From the NCBI GenBank assembly GCA_020161265.1, contig JAIUOC010000002.1, forward strand, positions 558,001 through 622,000: a stretch of 64,000 nucleotides of DNA, written 5' to 3'. The position numbers and the translations under genes were made by a program. This document shows positions 51,761 to 60,763 of this stretch, piece by piece; positions within the stretch are counted from its first letter, which is position 1; the number at the start of each line of letters is the position of its first letter. The DNA is from Chloroflexota bacterium (GTDB lineage Bacteria > Chloroflexota > Chloroflexia > Chloroflexales > Herpetosiphonaceae). A model generated the notes under the pieces. That model saw only the letters and a program-made list of their open reading frames with translations, had not been told where the DNA came from and searched no databases.

Positions 51761-53137
51761 CTATTTGTTCAAGTAAGGTGAGCCAACTGCCAAATAGCTA
51801 TAGCCACGTTCGACCAACTCGTTGTAGTCGGGAATCATGCGGCGACCATCGATGATCAGGTATGGCGCTGGCACGGTGCTTTCAATGGTGCTCGAAAGCC
51901 CACGGAATTCTTCCCAGTCGGTCGAGATAAACAGCATATCGCTGCCTTCAAGCGCTGCTTTGGCCGAAGGATGATAGCTGATGCGCTCGAACAAGTGGTT
52001 GTGTTCGGGGTTGAAAAAGCGCTTGGCTTCCTCTTCGGCCATTGGGTCGTAGGCGCGAATTTCCTTGACCCCACGGCCAAGCAAGCTTTCGACAACCTTC
52101 AAGGCCGAGGCATCGCGCATATCGTTGGTGCGTTGTTTGAACGATAAGCCGAGCAACGCCACAACTTTATTGTTAAACTTCACGCCAGCTTCTGCCGCTG
52201 CCCGATCGATCAAATAGGTCTTTTGATATTCGTTAATTTCATAGACCGATTCGAGCAAATCGGTGCTTTGGTTGCGGCTCTTGAGTTGATAGATCAACGA
52301 TTGAATATCTTTGCCAAAGCACGAGCCACCAGCGCCGTTCGAGACAAACGAACCCCATTTGCTAATGCGGGTATCAGCGGTTACACCACGCTTGAGATCT
52401 TCCATGCGCACATTTGAGACCGATTCAGCCAAACGTCCGCCAACCCCGTTCCAGAACGAAATGTAGGTTAGCAACAAGGTGTTGGCAACATACTTAATCG
52501 ATTCAGCAGTTTCAGGGGTAGTTTCGATAAAGGCAATTCGCACATGGTTGATAAATTGCGAGTAGATCCGACGTAAAATTCGGAAATCTTCCTCGGTATC
52601 GGCCCCAACCACGACCCGATCAGGATGGCGTGATTTTTCAACCGCGTTGCCTTCGGGCAAGAATTCAGGGTTCGAGGCAATGCCCACGTTTGGCACATTA
52701 TGGCTTTTGAGCACTTCCTCAAGTTGGCGACCTGTGCCAACTGGCACTGTGCTTTTATTGATAATCACCACGCGGCGTTGATCAGCACGTTTGGCCAATA
52801 GCTTCGCCAAATGATTGACCGCATCGAAATAGTAGCTCAAATTCGAGGAGCCATCGCGGTTTGGGGGGGTTGGCAAACACAAGAAAAAGGCATCGACCCC
52901 TTCGATTACCGGCTCAAGATCATCAATGAAATGCAGAGAACGGTTGATATTTTCTTGGATAATGCTGGCCAAGCCTGGCTCATTGACATATTTTTCAATT
53001 TCTTCGCGCTTAGCGGTTTTGTAGGCCGCAATCCGCTTGGTATCAATATCATAGGCATAGACTTCATGACCATATTCTGAGCAGACCGCAGCGTGGGGCA
53101 ATCCCACAAAGCCTGTTCCTGCAACGACGATCTTCAT
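51761..53137 (-). CDS. ugd: UDP-glucose 6-dehydrogenase family protein
   Basis: A 458-residue enzyme that oxidises a UDP-sugar twice to the uronic acid, giving precursors for polysaccharides. The N-terminal Rossmann domain is MKIVVAGTGFVGLPHAAV with acidic YDIDTKR. The middle has SNPEFLPEGNAV and the catalytic GAGGSCFGKDIQSL, where the Cys forms the thioester. The C-terminal UDP-binding domain has KVVALLGLSFKQRTNDMRDA and AYDPMA. The length and active site fit UDP-glucose dehydrogenase; UDP-N-acetyl-mannosamine dehydrogenase cannot be excluded. ATG at 53137 has GAAGGAG; the frame open to 53278 lacks a better start. Confidence 0.92.
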   Translation of the reverse strand: MKIVVAGTGFVGLPHAAVCSEYGHEVYAYDIDTKRIAAYKTAKREEIEKYVNEPGLASIIQENINRSLHFIDDLEPVIEGVDAFFLCLPTPPNRDGSSNLSYYFDAVNHLAKLLAKRADQRRVVIINKSTVPVGTGRQLEEVLKSHNVPNVGIASNPEFLPEGNAVEKSRHPDRVVVGADTEEDFRILRRIYSQFINHVRIAFIETTPETAESIKYVANTLLLTYISFWNGVGGRLAESVSNVRMEDLKRGVTADTRISKWGSFVSNGAGGSCFGKDIQSLIYQLKSRNQSTDLLESVYEINEYQKTYLIDRAAAEAGVKFNNKVVALLGLSFKQRTNDMRDASALKVVESLLGRGVKEIRAYDPMAEEEAKRFFNPEHNHLFERISYHPSAKAALEGSDMLFISTDWEEFRGLSSTIESTVPAPYLIIDGRRMIPDYNELVERGYSYLAVGSPYLNK

Positions 53138-53339
53138 GCAAGCTCCTTCGGTAGGCCACTTCGACGGTGGAAGCAACCCCAACCATGAATAACAAACGGC
53201 ACCGTCCCATGTGAACCAGCGAACAATGACCAACATCCTCGTTGATGGTAGAGCGCCCTCGCCGCACCTGACAACCACAGTGGGTCGTCAGCCATGAATT
53301 TATGCATCATAGCCAACATCAAGCATTTGTGCAACAGGA

Positions 53340-53975
53340 CTATTCGACCATCCCAGCCTGACGCTGAAGGCGTAACGCCAAACGTTCCCGCAGCTCACTC
53401 AAACGGTGTTGATAGCTTGGCTCATTAATCACATCAGTCCACATAATCAGGGCATCTTCACCATTGTCGGTGTAGTAGCGCACCCGCGTGCCGCTTGGCT
53501 CGAAGCCATATTTCAAATAGAGCTTTTGGGCCGATTCATTTGAAATGCGCACTTCTAAGGTCAGGCGGGTTGCCCCCATATCAATGCCTTGATCAATTAA
53601 GCCATTCAGCAGCAACTCGCCAAGGCCTTGGCCGCGCTGCGATGGAGCCACAGCAATTGTAGTGATATGGCCTTCATCAACCATCAACCATAAGCCAGCA
53701 TAACCCACCAAGGGAAACGGGCTGACTGGCTGCGGCTTGGTAAACACCGACGGCAACAAGGTCTGCAGCAACGAGCGCCGTGGCACATACGGCATAATTG
53801 GCTCATCGGGCGGCAAGCTTGGGCTAGAACGCGCCACAATATAGCGGCTGGTCGCAGGCGAACTTAATTCACGACGATAGGTATTGGCCGACCATGGCGC
53901 TGAAAAACTTTGGCGCTCAATTTCTTGGACACGCGGAATATCATCCTCGTGCATAGCCTTTAGGAAGTAGTACAT
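53340..53975 (-). CDS. rimI: RimI-like GNAT acetyltransferase with insertion
   Basis: A 211-residue GNAT enzyme most like RimI, which acetylates the N-terminus of ribosomal protein S18. Matches are MHEDDIPRVQEIERQSFSAPWS at the N-terminus, ITTIAVAPSQRGQGLGELLLNGLI (acetyl-CoA-binding motif A) and LEVRISNESAQKLYLKYGFE. RimI is usually about 150 residues. Here a Pro-rich insertion of some 40 residues (around 48-88) lies between the second and third strands, and a 30-residue charged tail follows the core. GAAGG precedes the ATG. It starts 25 bases after the lipoprotein gene and is probably in the same operon. Confidence 0.85.
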   Translation of the reverse strand: MYYFLKAMHEDDIPRVQEIERQSFSAPWSANTYRRELSSPATSRYIVARSSPSLPPDEPIMPYVPRRSLLQTLLPSVFTKPQPVSPFPLVGYAGLWLMVDEGHITTIAVAPSQRGQGLGELLLNGLIDQGIDMGATRLTLEVRISNESAQKLYLKYGFEPSGTRVRYYTDNGEDALIMWTDVINEPSYQHRLSELRERLALRLQRQAGMVE

Positions 53976-54000
53976 TGCAGCCTTCTATGCTGATGAATGC

Positions 54001-54813
54001 TTATTTGATCGGTTTAACTGATGTTGGATCGAGAATCAATTGTGAGCCATGACGACCTTCTAAGCCAAATTGCCCGCCCGTTTGGAAGGTGCCAGTTACT
54101 TCAACTAAACCCCAAACGAAGCCATTGCCAGGCCCAACGTTGAGTTGGCTCGAAAGATCAGGCGGAAAGCCTTCCATCGAAATTGGCGTGCCCATCGGCT
54201 GCGGATTAACCCCACTTGCCACGTTATCGCCGAGTGGCTTTTCGCTTTGCACCCCAGTGGTCAACAAACCAGAGCTGGCTTGAGTCCAGTAATACATGCC
54301 ACGGGTGGTCACGGTTTGGCCGTTGTAGGCTGAAGGATTTTTCTCAAGCTCATAGATTGAAACCTGGTTGGGCTGAGCTGCGGTTGGCGCTGGGTATTCA
54401 ACCCGCTCAACTTGCTCAATCGCTTCGGCAGATTGCACCACCAAACGGCTGGTAAAACTGCCATCTGGGCCAAACGCGCCAGTTTCAAATTTGCCCTTAA
54501 CTCGCACCGCGCCATAAACACTATCGATTGGGCGATGCAAATTAGCGCTAGCCTCAGCCGGAAACTCGTCAAGCCAGACGAGGCTATCAACGGGCTGAGC
54601 ATCAGTACCATCGTTGCGGGTTGAAACCGCCTTGGCCAAAACCGACAACCCAGGATTACCCGGCTTCCAGAGGTACACACCTTCGACTGTAATTTCTTGA
54701 CCGTTATAATTTGCAGGATTGCTGGTAATATCGTAGATTGTCAGGCTGCTGCCGCAACCAGCCAGAAATACTAAGAGCAATAGACAACAACTTCGCCAGA
54801 TGCCAGAGCGCAT
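54001..54813 (-). CDS. Lipoprotein with duplicated OB-like domain
   Basis: A 270-residue exported lipoprotein: signal RSGIWRSCCLLLLVFLAGC with the lipobox LAGC. It contains two tandem copies of a domain of about 120 residues. Copy 1 begins LTIYDITSNPANYNGQEITV and copy 2 begins VSIYELEKNPSAYNGQTVTT; each continues with GVYLW/GMYYW and ends in VRVKGKFETG.FGPDG / VEVTGTFQTG.FGLEG. The pattern NPxxYNGQxVxxxG is that of small OB-like beta-barrel domains in secreted proteins; I do not know its ligand. ATG at 54813 has TGGAGG upstream. It precedes rimI in a likely two-gene operon. Confidence 0.75.
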   Translation of the reverse strand: MRSGIWRSCCLLLLVFLAGCGSSLTIYDITSNPANYNGQEITVEGVYLWKPGNPGLSVLAKAVSTRNDGTDAQPVDSLVWLDEFPAEASANLHRPIDSVYGAVRVKGKFETGAFGPDGSFTSRLVVQSAEAIEQVERVEYPAPTAAQPNQVSIYELEKNPSAYNGQTVTTRGMYYWTQASSGLLTTGVQSEKPLGDNVASGVNPQPMGTPISMEGFPPDLSSQLNVGPGNGFVWGLVEVTGTFQTGGQFGLEGRHGSQLILDPTSVKPIK

Positions 54814-54902
54814 CGCAACCTCCAACTATGATCATGGTTCGGCGTGCGATTATAGCAGATCGTCTGGCTCGTTGCCATAATCTAAGCAAAATTAGATCAT
54901 TA

Positions 54903-54911
54903 TGCTACAAT
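54903..54911 (+). promoter_or_regulatory. Extended -10 promoter of cmk (TGCTACAAT)
   Basis: Same TATGCTACAATAG core as before mutL. The predicted transcript starts near 54918, giving a leader of about 160 bases with two weak hairpins (54957-54972; GGGTAC/GTACCC at 54984-55018). Confidence 0.5.
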
Positions 54912-55079
54912 AGAACCATGGCCTTTCTAGCCTTTTCATGATTTATTGTCCCCTCACTCCCGTAGTGGGGTATTGCATACGCTGGGTACTCAACAGGAGA
55001 GTGGTTGCGATGTGTACCCTTCACCTTTCAGCATGCGCTCAAATATTGCCTGTTCGGAGGTATCCAGCAAGGAATATCT

Positions 55080-55769
55080 GTGTTTTTCACTATGACTACA
55101 CCACATACAATTGCAATTGATGGCCCGGCAGCGTCGGGAAAAAGTACGCTCGGCAAGTTGTTAGCAGATCATTTTGGCTATATCTATTTTGATACTGGGG
55201 TGCTCTATCGCGCCTTGACCTATGTAGCCCTCGAACAAGCCATTGATCTCGCTAATGCCGCCGCTCTCGCCAAACTCGCCCAAACCAGCAACTTTGAAGT
55301 GCTTCCGCCAACCATCGCCGATGGCCGCCAATACACGGTGTTGGCCAATGGCGAGGATATTACTTGGCCATTACGCGCCGCCAATGTTGAACGCAATGTT
55401 TCGCAAGTCGCCGCTCAACCAGCTGTTCGCGAGGCACTCCGCGATATTCAACGTCAAATTGGCAAAGCGGGCCATGTCGTAATGGCTGGCCGCGATATTG
55501 GGGCAGTGATTATGCCCGATGCTCAATTGAAAATTTATCTTGATGCTTCGGTTGAGGAGCGTGCCCAACGCCGCGCCCAAGAACTCAACGCCCGTGGCCG
55601 CTCAATCAGCTATCGCGAGGTGCTTGACGACTTGACCCGCCGCGATGCCAAAGATGCCGCCAACACCTTCTTGGCCGACGATGCGATCACCATCACCACC
55701 GATGGCCGCTCGCCCGAAGAGGTTTTTCAGGCAATCTTGAGCGTCATCGGGGTCGAAGCCCAAGCTTAA
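55080..55769 (+). CDS. cmk: Cytidylate kinase
   Basis: A 229-residue nucleoside-monophosphate kinase that phosphorylates CMP and dCMP. The P-loop is IAIDGPAASGKSTLGK, followed by FDTGVLYRALTYVAL, the NMP-binding VMAGRDIGAVIMPDAQLKIYLDA, and the lid EERAQRRAQELNARG with SYREVLDDLTRRDAKD. The GTG at 55080 is chosen because AAGGA lies seven bases upstream; an ATG four codons later (55092) is nearly as good. A longer frame from 55005 would add 25 unrelated residues. Length matches E. coli Cmk (227). A strong terminator follows, so plsC is a separate unit. Confidence 0.93.
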   Translation: MFFTMTTPHTIAIDGPAASGKSTLGKLLADHFGYIYFDTGVLYRALTYVALEQAIDLANAAALAKLAQTSNFEVLPPTIADGRQYTVLANGEDITWPLRAANVERNVSQVAAQPAVREALRDIQRQIGKAGHVVMAGRDIGAVIMPDAQLKIYLDASVEERAQRRAQELNARGRSISYREVLDDLTRRDAKDAANTFLADDAITITTDGRSPEEVFQAILSVIGVEAQA

Positions 55770-55780
55770 TTTCGGCAAAC

Positions 55781-55815
55781 AACGACGTGGAGGTTGCTCC
55801 ACGTCGTTTTTGTTT
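55781..55815 (+). terminator. Rho-independent terminator of cmk
   Basis: A perfect 12-bp stem, AACGACGTGGAG (55781-55792) with CTCCACGTCGTT (55797-55808), GTTG loop and a TTTGTTT tail. Confidence 0.9.
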
Positions 55816-55921
55816 AAGCATTGTTCCATTGGCTGGGAGCAACCGCTGCTTTTGGCGCTTGACGATTGGCTCACAAACAAAATACTATAGCAATAGCAAC
55901 CCTGATGTGGGAGGGTAATCG

Positions 55922-56581
55922 ATGAGCCGCTTCTATCGTTTTTATCACTATCTCGCCAAAGTGCTCTTTTTTATCTTCACTCGCCGCGTGATTGTCCGAG
56001 GCAACCAACATATTCCCAAACATGGCGCGGCAATTTTGATTTCTAATCACATTAGCTACTCCGATCCGGCCACAATTATCGGTTATATCAAACGCCATGT
56101 CTACTTTATGACCAAAGCCGAGATGTTCGACGGTGGTTTTATGGATTGGGTGATTACGCGAGCTGGGGCGTTTCCGGTTCGGCGTGGCGAGGCTGATCGC
56201 ACGGCGTTTCGGCGGGCACTAGAATTGCTCAGCCAAGGCCAATGCATCGGCCTCTACCCTGAGGGCACACGCTCGACCACCCGTACCTTGCAGCAAGCGC
56301 GGGCTGGCGTGGTGTTACTGGCTAAACAAAGCGGTGCGCCGATTATTCCAATTGCAATCACGGGCATGGAGCGGGTGTTTTTGGGTAAATTTCCATGGTT
56401 TGGGCGGCCAACTGTCACGATTACAATTGGCAAGCCCCAAACCTTGGAGCAACTGGCGCAAAGCAACTTGCCAATCGCCCACCAACGCGATTATTTGGCT
56501 GAGCAAATTATGGCCCAAGTTGCAGCCTTATTACCGCAAGCCTATGGCGGCACGAATGTTAGCCAACTCAGCTATGAATAG
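55922..56581 (+). CDS. plsC: 1-acyl-sn-glycerol-3-phosphate acyltransferase (PlsC-like)
   Basis: A 219-residue membrane-associated acyltransferase that makes phosphatidic acid from lysophosphatidic acid. The catalytic block is ISNHISYSDPATI (NHxxxxD variant NHISYSD), the second block TRAGAFPVRRGEADRTAFR, the third LYPEGTRSTTRTLQQARAGV, and the fourth APIIPIAITG. A hydrophobic N-terminal stretch (LAKVLFFIFTRRVIVRG) anchors it. GGGAGGG precedes the ATG. It begins a run of closely spaced genes through the PH-domain gene (11-base gap) and the ABC-2 system. Confidence 0.9.
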   Translation: MSRFYRFYHYLAKVLFFIFTRRVIVRGNQHIPKHGAAILISNHISYSDPATIIGYIKRHVYFMTKAEMFDGGFMDWVITRAGAFPVRRGEADRTAFRRALELLSQGQCIGLYPEGTRSTTRTLQQARAGVVLLAKQSGAPIIPIAITGMERVFLGKFPWFGRPTVTITIGKPQTLEQLAQSNLPIAHQRDYLAEQIMAQVAALLPQAYGGTNVSQLSYE

Positions 56582-56592
56582 GATGGGATGTT

Positions 56593-57876
56593 ATGCCAAC
56601 CAACGTGCCTCAACTCAGTTTTAATATCAATCTCCAAGCTGATGAACGGGTCAAGTTGATCGCCTATCGTCATTGGCTGATCTTGGCCCGCAATCTTTCA
56701 ATTTGGTTTACTTTTTGGTTTATTTGTACCGTGATTTTCTTATGGCGAGTCTCGGTGGTTGGCGTTGATACCCTCAACACTGTGCTGTTTGGTGCTGGCA
56801 CAATCTTTTTCGGGGCCATGATTTATAGCTATTTCGATTGGCGCAACGATGCCTTGGTGGTCACCAATCAGCGGGTTATTTCGTATAACTCGCGCTTTTT
56901 GATCAGCGTGCAGCGCAATGAGCTGTATGTGCGCGAAATTGAAGACGTAAAAACCGTCACGGAGTCGGTGGTTTCGCGTTATTTCGATTATGGCGAAATT
57001 GAGGTACAAACTGCTAGCCGTTTGCGCAACATTGCCTTCGTGGGAATCGTCAATCCTACGTTGGTACGCGACACAATTCTCGAATTTGTTGCGCCGCTCA
57101 AAGAAGTTGAGCATGTTGAGCATATTCAGCAAATCGTCAGAGCCAAAGTGCTCAAACAAGGCACAATGCCCAGTTTGCCACCGCTGAGCGATTTTATTCC
57201 ACCAGAACAAACTGGCCGTACACTTTTGGGCATTATTCCGCCAAGCCCCGAGGTGCGCGGCAATTCGATTATTTGGCGCAAACATTGGCTCTTTCTCTTT
57301 GTCGAGGCAGCTAATCCAATTTTGCTCTTTCTAATCATCAATTTGTCGTGGTCACTGTTGCTCGGCTACGATTTTATTCGGTCTGGTGGGTCATTAGTAT
57401 TTTTGGCAATCCTCGATATCTTTTGTCTCGGCTGGCTGATTTACGAGGTGATTGATTGGCGCAACGATGAATATATTGTCACCCCAATCAACATTATTGA
57501 TATTGAGCGCAAGCCGTTGGGCCGTGAAACCAAACGTGAAACAACCTGGGACAAAATTCAGAATGTTTCGCTGAATCAAGAAAATTTATGGGCACGCATT
57601 TTGAAGTATGGCGATGTCGAGCTATTTACCGCAGGTCAAAACGAAAATTTCACCTTTCGCGGGGTAGCCGCACCCGATAGCGTGCTGGCGGTCATTTCCG
57701 ATTATCGCGACCAATTCGAGCAGCGGGCGCGTGACCGCGAATTTGATAGCACCTTAATGCTGTTGCAACATTATCATCAACTACAACGCGATGAACTCCA
57801 AGTGCTGTTTGATGATCATCGCAGCCATATCGAAGCCAAATTGCCGCCAACCGAGCGGTTGGAAACTGGAGTGTAA
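56593..57876 (+). CDS. Membrane protein with two bacterial PH domains
   Basis: A 427-residue protein made of a duplicated unit. Each half has HWL(I/F)L, two transmembrane helices, DWRND, then a PH-like beta domain. Half 1: YFDWRNDALVVTNQRVISYN, VREIEDVKTV, DYGEIEVQTA. Half 2: VIDWRNDEYIVTPINIIDIE, WDKIQNVSLN, KYGDVELFTAGQNENFTFRG. This matches bPH_2-type (YdbS/YdbT-like) membrane proteins of unknown function. A polar C-terminal helix with HYHQLQRDELQVLFDDH follows. It starts 11 bases after plsC and ends 41 bases before the large ABC-associated protein, so it is likely part of the same transcription unit. Confidence 0.85.
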   Translation: MPTNVPQLSFNINLQADERVKLIAYRHWLILARNLSIWFTFWFICTVIFLWRVSVVGVDTLNTVLFGAGTIFFGAMIYSYFDWRNDALVVTNQRVISYNSRFLISVQRNELYVREIEDVKTVTESVVSRYFDYGEIEVQTASRLRNIAFVGIVNPTLVRDTILEFVAPLKEVEHVEHIQQIVRAKVLKQGTMPSLPPLSDFIPPEQTGRTLLGIIPPSPEVRGNSIIWRKHWLFLFVEAANPILLFLIINLSWSLLLGYDFIRSGGSLVFLAILDIFCLGWLIYEVIDWRNDEYIVTPINIIDIERKPLGRETKRETTWDKIQNVSLNQENLWARILKYGDVELFTAGQNENFTFRGVAAPDSVLAVISDYRDQFEQRARDREFDSTLMLLQHYHQLQRDELQVLFDDHRSHIEAKLPPTERLETGV

Positions 57877-57917
57877 TCCTAATTGGGAGTCAGAATCTGT
57901 TGTGCGAAGGAGTTTTC

Positions 57918-59804
57918 ATGGCGCAGTCAGCCCGGTGGCGTGGGTGGTTTTGGCTTGGTTTAGGCCTAATCTGCCTACTTTGGCCCAACCTAAGTCATGC
58001 CCAAAATGCCGATGCCATCACCATCACTATCGATCAGGTTGGCTTTGATGCCCAAGGCCATGTCGCGAATGGTGGTTGGTATCCAATTATTACAACGATC
58101 GAAAATAGCGGAGCCGACCTTCAAGCCCAAGTTGTGGTAACCACGGGCTTTGGGCAGGCCGATTTGCTGCAAAATGTCGATCTGCCTGGTGGTTCGCGTA
58201 AACAAGTGCGTTTGCTCATGCGAGCCAATCTCAATCAAACGGTGGTCGAAATCAAAGTTGTTGATACTCAAGGCAAGCAACTAGCCCGCAATCGCAGCAA
58301 TGTGCGGGTACACGATAGCCAAGAAATTTTAGTAGGTGTATTTGGCGGGCCAGCCTCAAGTTTAGCTGGCGCATCAGTTCCAGGCCGCCTCACCACGGTG
58401 ATGCCGCTTGAATCAGATCAACTGCCAAGCACCGACGGCGAATTGTTTAACTTTGCAGCAATTGTGCTGCAAGATGTTCAACCGACTGCCGAGCAAGCCG
58501 CCGCCCTCGAACGTTGGGTCGCAACCGGCGGCACACTGATCGTCAGTGGTGGCCCGAATAGCGCCGAACTGCCCAAAGAACTCGTAGCGCTCCTGCCTGC
58601 GAGCGTTAGCCGCAGCAGTAATTCAGCCGTGTTAACCACACTCAATGGGCGCAATACTCCCGCTTTTGCTCAAATCAATCTACGAGTTAACCAACTTCAA
58701 GCAACCGCCGATGCTAGCATGTTCGGCGTTGGGGCCAATAATGAAGCCTTGATCGTCAGTCGCAAGCTGGGCATGGGCCAAATCCTCGTCACAGCCTTCA
58801 ATCCCAGCGACTTACCCGCCGAAGTTAATGATCGGTTGGTTTGGCCAGTGCTCTTACAACCCCAACTCTACCGCGATTGGAATGTAGCGCTTTCGCCATG
58901 GTCAATCCAGATTCGTGGCACTGATCAAAATTTGCCTTCAGTTTTAGGCTTGATGGGAATTTTGTTTGGCTACATTCTGCTGATTGGCCCGATCAATTAC
59001 TTTATTTTGCGGCGTTTGGATCGGCGGGAATGGGCTTGGTTTAGCATTCCATTGGTTGTGCTCGGCTTCGTGGGCATTATGTATTTGGCTGGTGGCGATT
59101 TACGCACAGGCAATATCAATGTCACCACGATTAACATTATCGATAGCCAACTTGGGGCCGATCAAGGCCGTCTAAGCGTCAACTATGGCTTCAATGCAGG
59201 CCGACGCGGCGCATGGAATGGCAGTATTGATACCAATTTAATTGCTGGCAATCAACCAACTCAAGGCTTTGGCGGCGAGGGTTCGGGCACAATCGAGCAA
59301 ACCAACGATGGCAAAACTCGCTTGCCCAATTGGCAAAGCAACATTGGCCAAATGCAAACCCTCGCCGCAATTGGCCCAGCCGCAGTTCCCTACAACTTTG
59401 AGGTTAACGTAGCCAAAGCTAATTCGTGGGAAGGTGCAACAATTACCAACCGAAGCGAACGCAAGGTTGAATATGCGATTCTGTTCAGTGGCGAAGAAAG
59501 TATTATTTTGCCAGCACTCGAACCAGGTGCTTCGATTACGATCGATAAAAGCCTTGATCGCGTCATGCAAAGCAGCCCCTATCTCAACAACAACGACCAA
59601 TTAACCCAAGCCCTCCAATTGCTCTGGAACGCAGGCAACGAGCGCACCAACTACAATGGGCTGCCCAAAAATTCGCTTTATACCGAGCCGCATATCACAG
59701 TGCTTGATACCGAGGTGCTCAACGAAATTACCGTCGATGGAATCGCCGCTCCGCAAAAGAGCAGCAATATCTACAATTTGTATGTTGATTTGGAGCAACG
59801 CTGA
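57918..59804 (+). CDS. Large exported protein partner of an ABC-2 transporter
   Basis: A 628-residue protein: signal peptide (WFWLGLGLICLLWPNLSHAQ), an Ig-like beta region (about 20-135), a Rossmann/glutamine-amidotransferase-like region (ILVGVFGG; LERWVATGGTLIVSGG; GMGQILVTAF), two transmembrane helices near 350-395 (LGLMGILFGYILLIGPINYFIL and WFSIPLVVLGFVGIMYLA) and an extracytoplasmic tail. The architecture recalls auxiliary proteins of ABC-2 systems such as the GldG type, but similarity is structural only. AAGGAG precedes the ATG at 57918. Its stop overlaps the ATPase start by one base (TGATG), so translational coupling is expected. Confidence 0.75.
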   Translation: MAQSARWRGWFWLGLGLICLLWPNLSHAQNADAITITIDQVGFDAQGHVANGGWYPIITTIENSGADLQAQVVVTTGFGQADLLQNVDLPGGSRKQVRLLMRANLNQTVVEIKVVDTQGKQLARNRSNVRVHDSQEILVGVFGGPASSLAGASVPGRLTTVMPLESDQLPSTDGELFNFAAIVLQDVQPTAEQAAALERWVATGGTLIVSGGPNSAELPKELVALLPASVSRSSNSAVLTTLNGRNTPAFAQINLRVNQLQATADASMFGVGANNEALIVSRKLGMGQILVTAFNPSDLPAEVNDRLVWPVLLQPQLYRDWNVALSPWSIQIRGTDQNLPSVLGLMGILFGYILLIGPINYFILRRLDRREWAWFSIPLVVLGFVGIMYLAGGDLRTGNINVTTINIIDSQLGADQGRLSVNYGFNAGRRGAWNGSIDTNLIAGNQPTQGFGGEGSGTIEQTNDGKTRLPNWQSNIGQMQTLAAIGPAAVPYNFEVNVAKANSWEGATITNRSERKVEYAILFSGEESIILPALEPGASITIDKSLDRVMQSSPYLNNNDQLTQALQLLWNAGNERTNYNGLPKNSLYTEPHITVLDTEVLNEITVDGIAAPQKSSNIYNLYVDLEQR

Positions 59805-60763
59805 TGGAATTGATCGTTGAAACCCACAATTTAACCCAGCGTTTTGGCACTCACCTAGCGCTCAATCAGGTCAATTTGAGCATTCCCAAAGGTGCGGTCT
59901 ATGGTTTTATTGGGCCAAATGGCGCTGGTAAAACCACCACCATGCGAATTTTGACCACCTTGCTCCAACCAACCGCTGGTGAAGCCTTTGTCAACGGCGT
60001 TTCGGTACGCAAAGATCCCGATGCAGTGCGCAAAATGATTGGTTTTATGCCCGATTATTTTGGGGTTTACGAAAGCATGCGGGTTTGGGAATACCTCGAT
60101 TTCTTTGCCCACATCTATGGTATCAAACAGCCACGCCGAACAAGTTTGATTCAAGAATTATTGCAACTAGTCGATCTGACCGAAAAACACGATAGTTATG
60201 TAATGAATCTCAGCCGTGGGATGAAACAGCGCCTCAGTTTAGCCCGCACCATGGCCCACGATCCCAGCTTGTTAATTCTCGATGAACCAGCCAGTGGGCT
60301 TGATCCACGCGCACGAATCGAACTACGCGAGTTGCTACGCGAATTAAGCCGCATGGGCAAAACGATTATGGTTAGTTCACACATTTTGTCGGAACTAGCC
60401 GAAATGTGTAGCCATATTGGCATTATCGAGCGTGGCACACTCCTAGCAAGCGGTCCAGTCGAACAAATTATGCAGGATTTACGCCCACATAAATTGATCG
60501 AAGTGCAAGTGCTTGAACGAGCAATGCCAGCCTTGCAAATGCTCAAACAACTGCCAACCATCAACGATGTGCATTTAGCCAATGAGCTAGCCGATGATCA
60601 GGCAGGCGGCAAATTAGCGATCAACTTCAGTGGCACAGCCGAAGAGAGCAGCGCAATTTTGAGCAACCTGATCAGCCAAGGCTTTCGGGTCAATCACTTT
60701 GCCGAACGCCAATCCGACCTCGAAGAAGTCTTTTTGCATGTGACACAGGGAGTGGTGGCATGA
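59804..60763 (+). CDS. ABC-2 type transporter ATPase
   Basis: A 319-residue ATPase with Walker A GPNGAGKTTTMRI, Q-loop IGFMPDYFGVYESM, signature NLSRGMKQRLSLARTM, Walker B LLILDEPASGLDPRA and H-loop VSSHILSEL. The signature is LSRGM rather than LSGGQ, as often in ABC-2 exporters (NodI/CcmA/gliding-type). A C-terminal regulatory extension of about 90 residues (KLIEVQVLERAMPALQML onward) is present. Start and stop codons overlap both neighbours (TGATG upstream, ATGA downstream), so ATPase, permease and partner protein form one module. The substrate is not known. Confidence 0.92.
   Translation: MELIVETHNLTQRFGTHLALNQVNLSIPKGAVYGFIGPNGAGKTTTMRILTTLLQPTAGEAFVNGVSVRKDPDAVRKMIGFMPDYFGVYESMRVWEYLDFFAHIYGIKQPRRTSLIQELLQLVDLTEKHDSYVMNLSRGMKQRLSLARTMAHDPSLLILDEPASGLDPRARIELRELLRELSRMGKTIMVSSHILSELAEMCSHIGIIERGTLLASGPVEQIMQDLRPHKLIEVQVLERAMPALQMLKQLPTINDVHLANELADDQAGGKLAINFSGTAEESSAILSNLISQGFRVNHFAERQSDLEEVFLHVTQGVVA

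Noticed and set aside
56740..57285. 181-codon minus-strand frame
   Set aside because: Antisense to the duplicated PH-domain gene, with no start signal.
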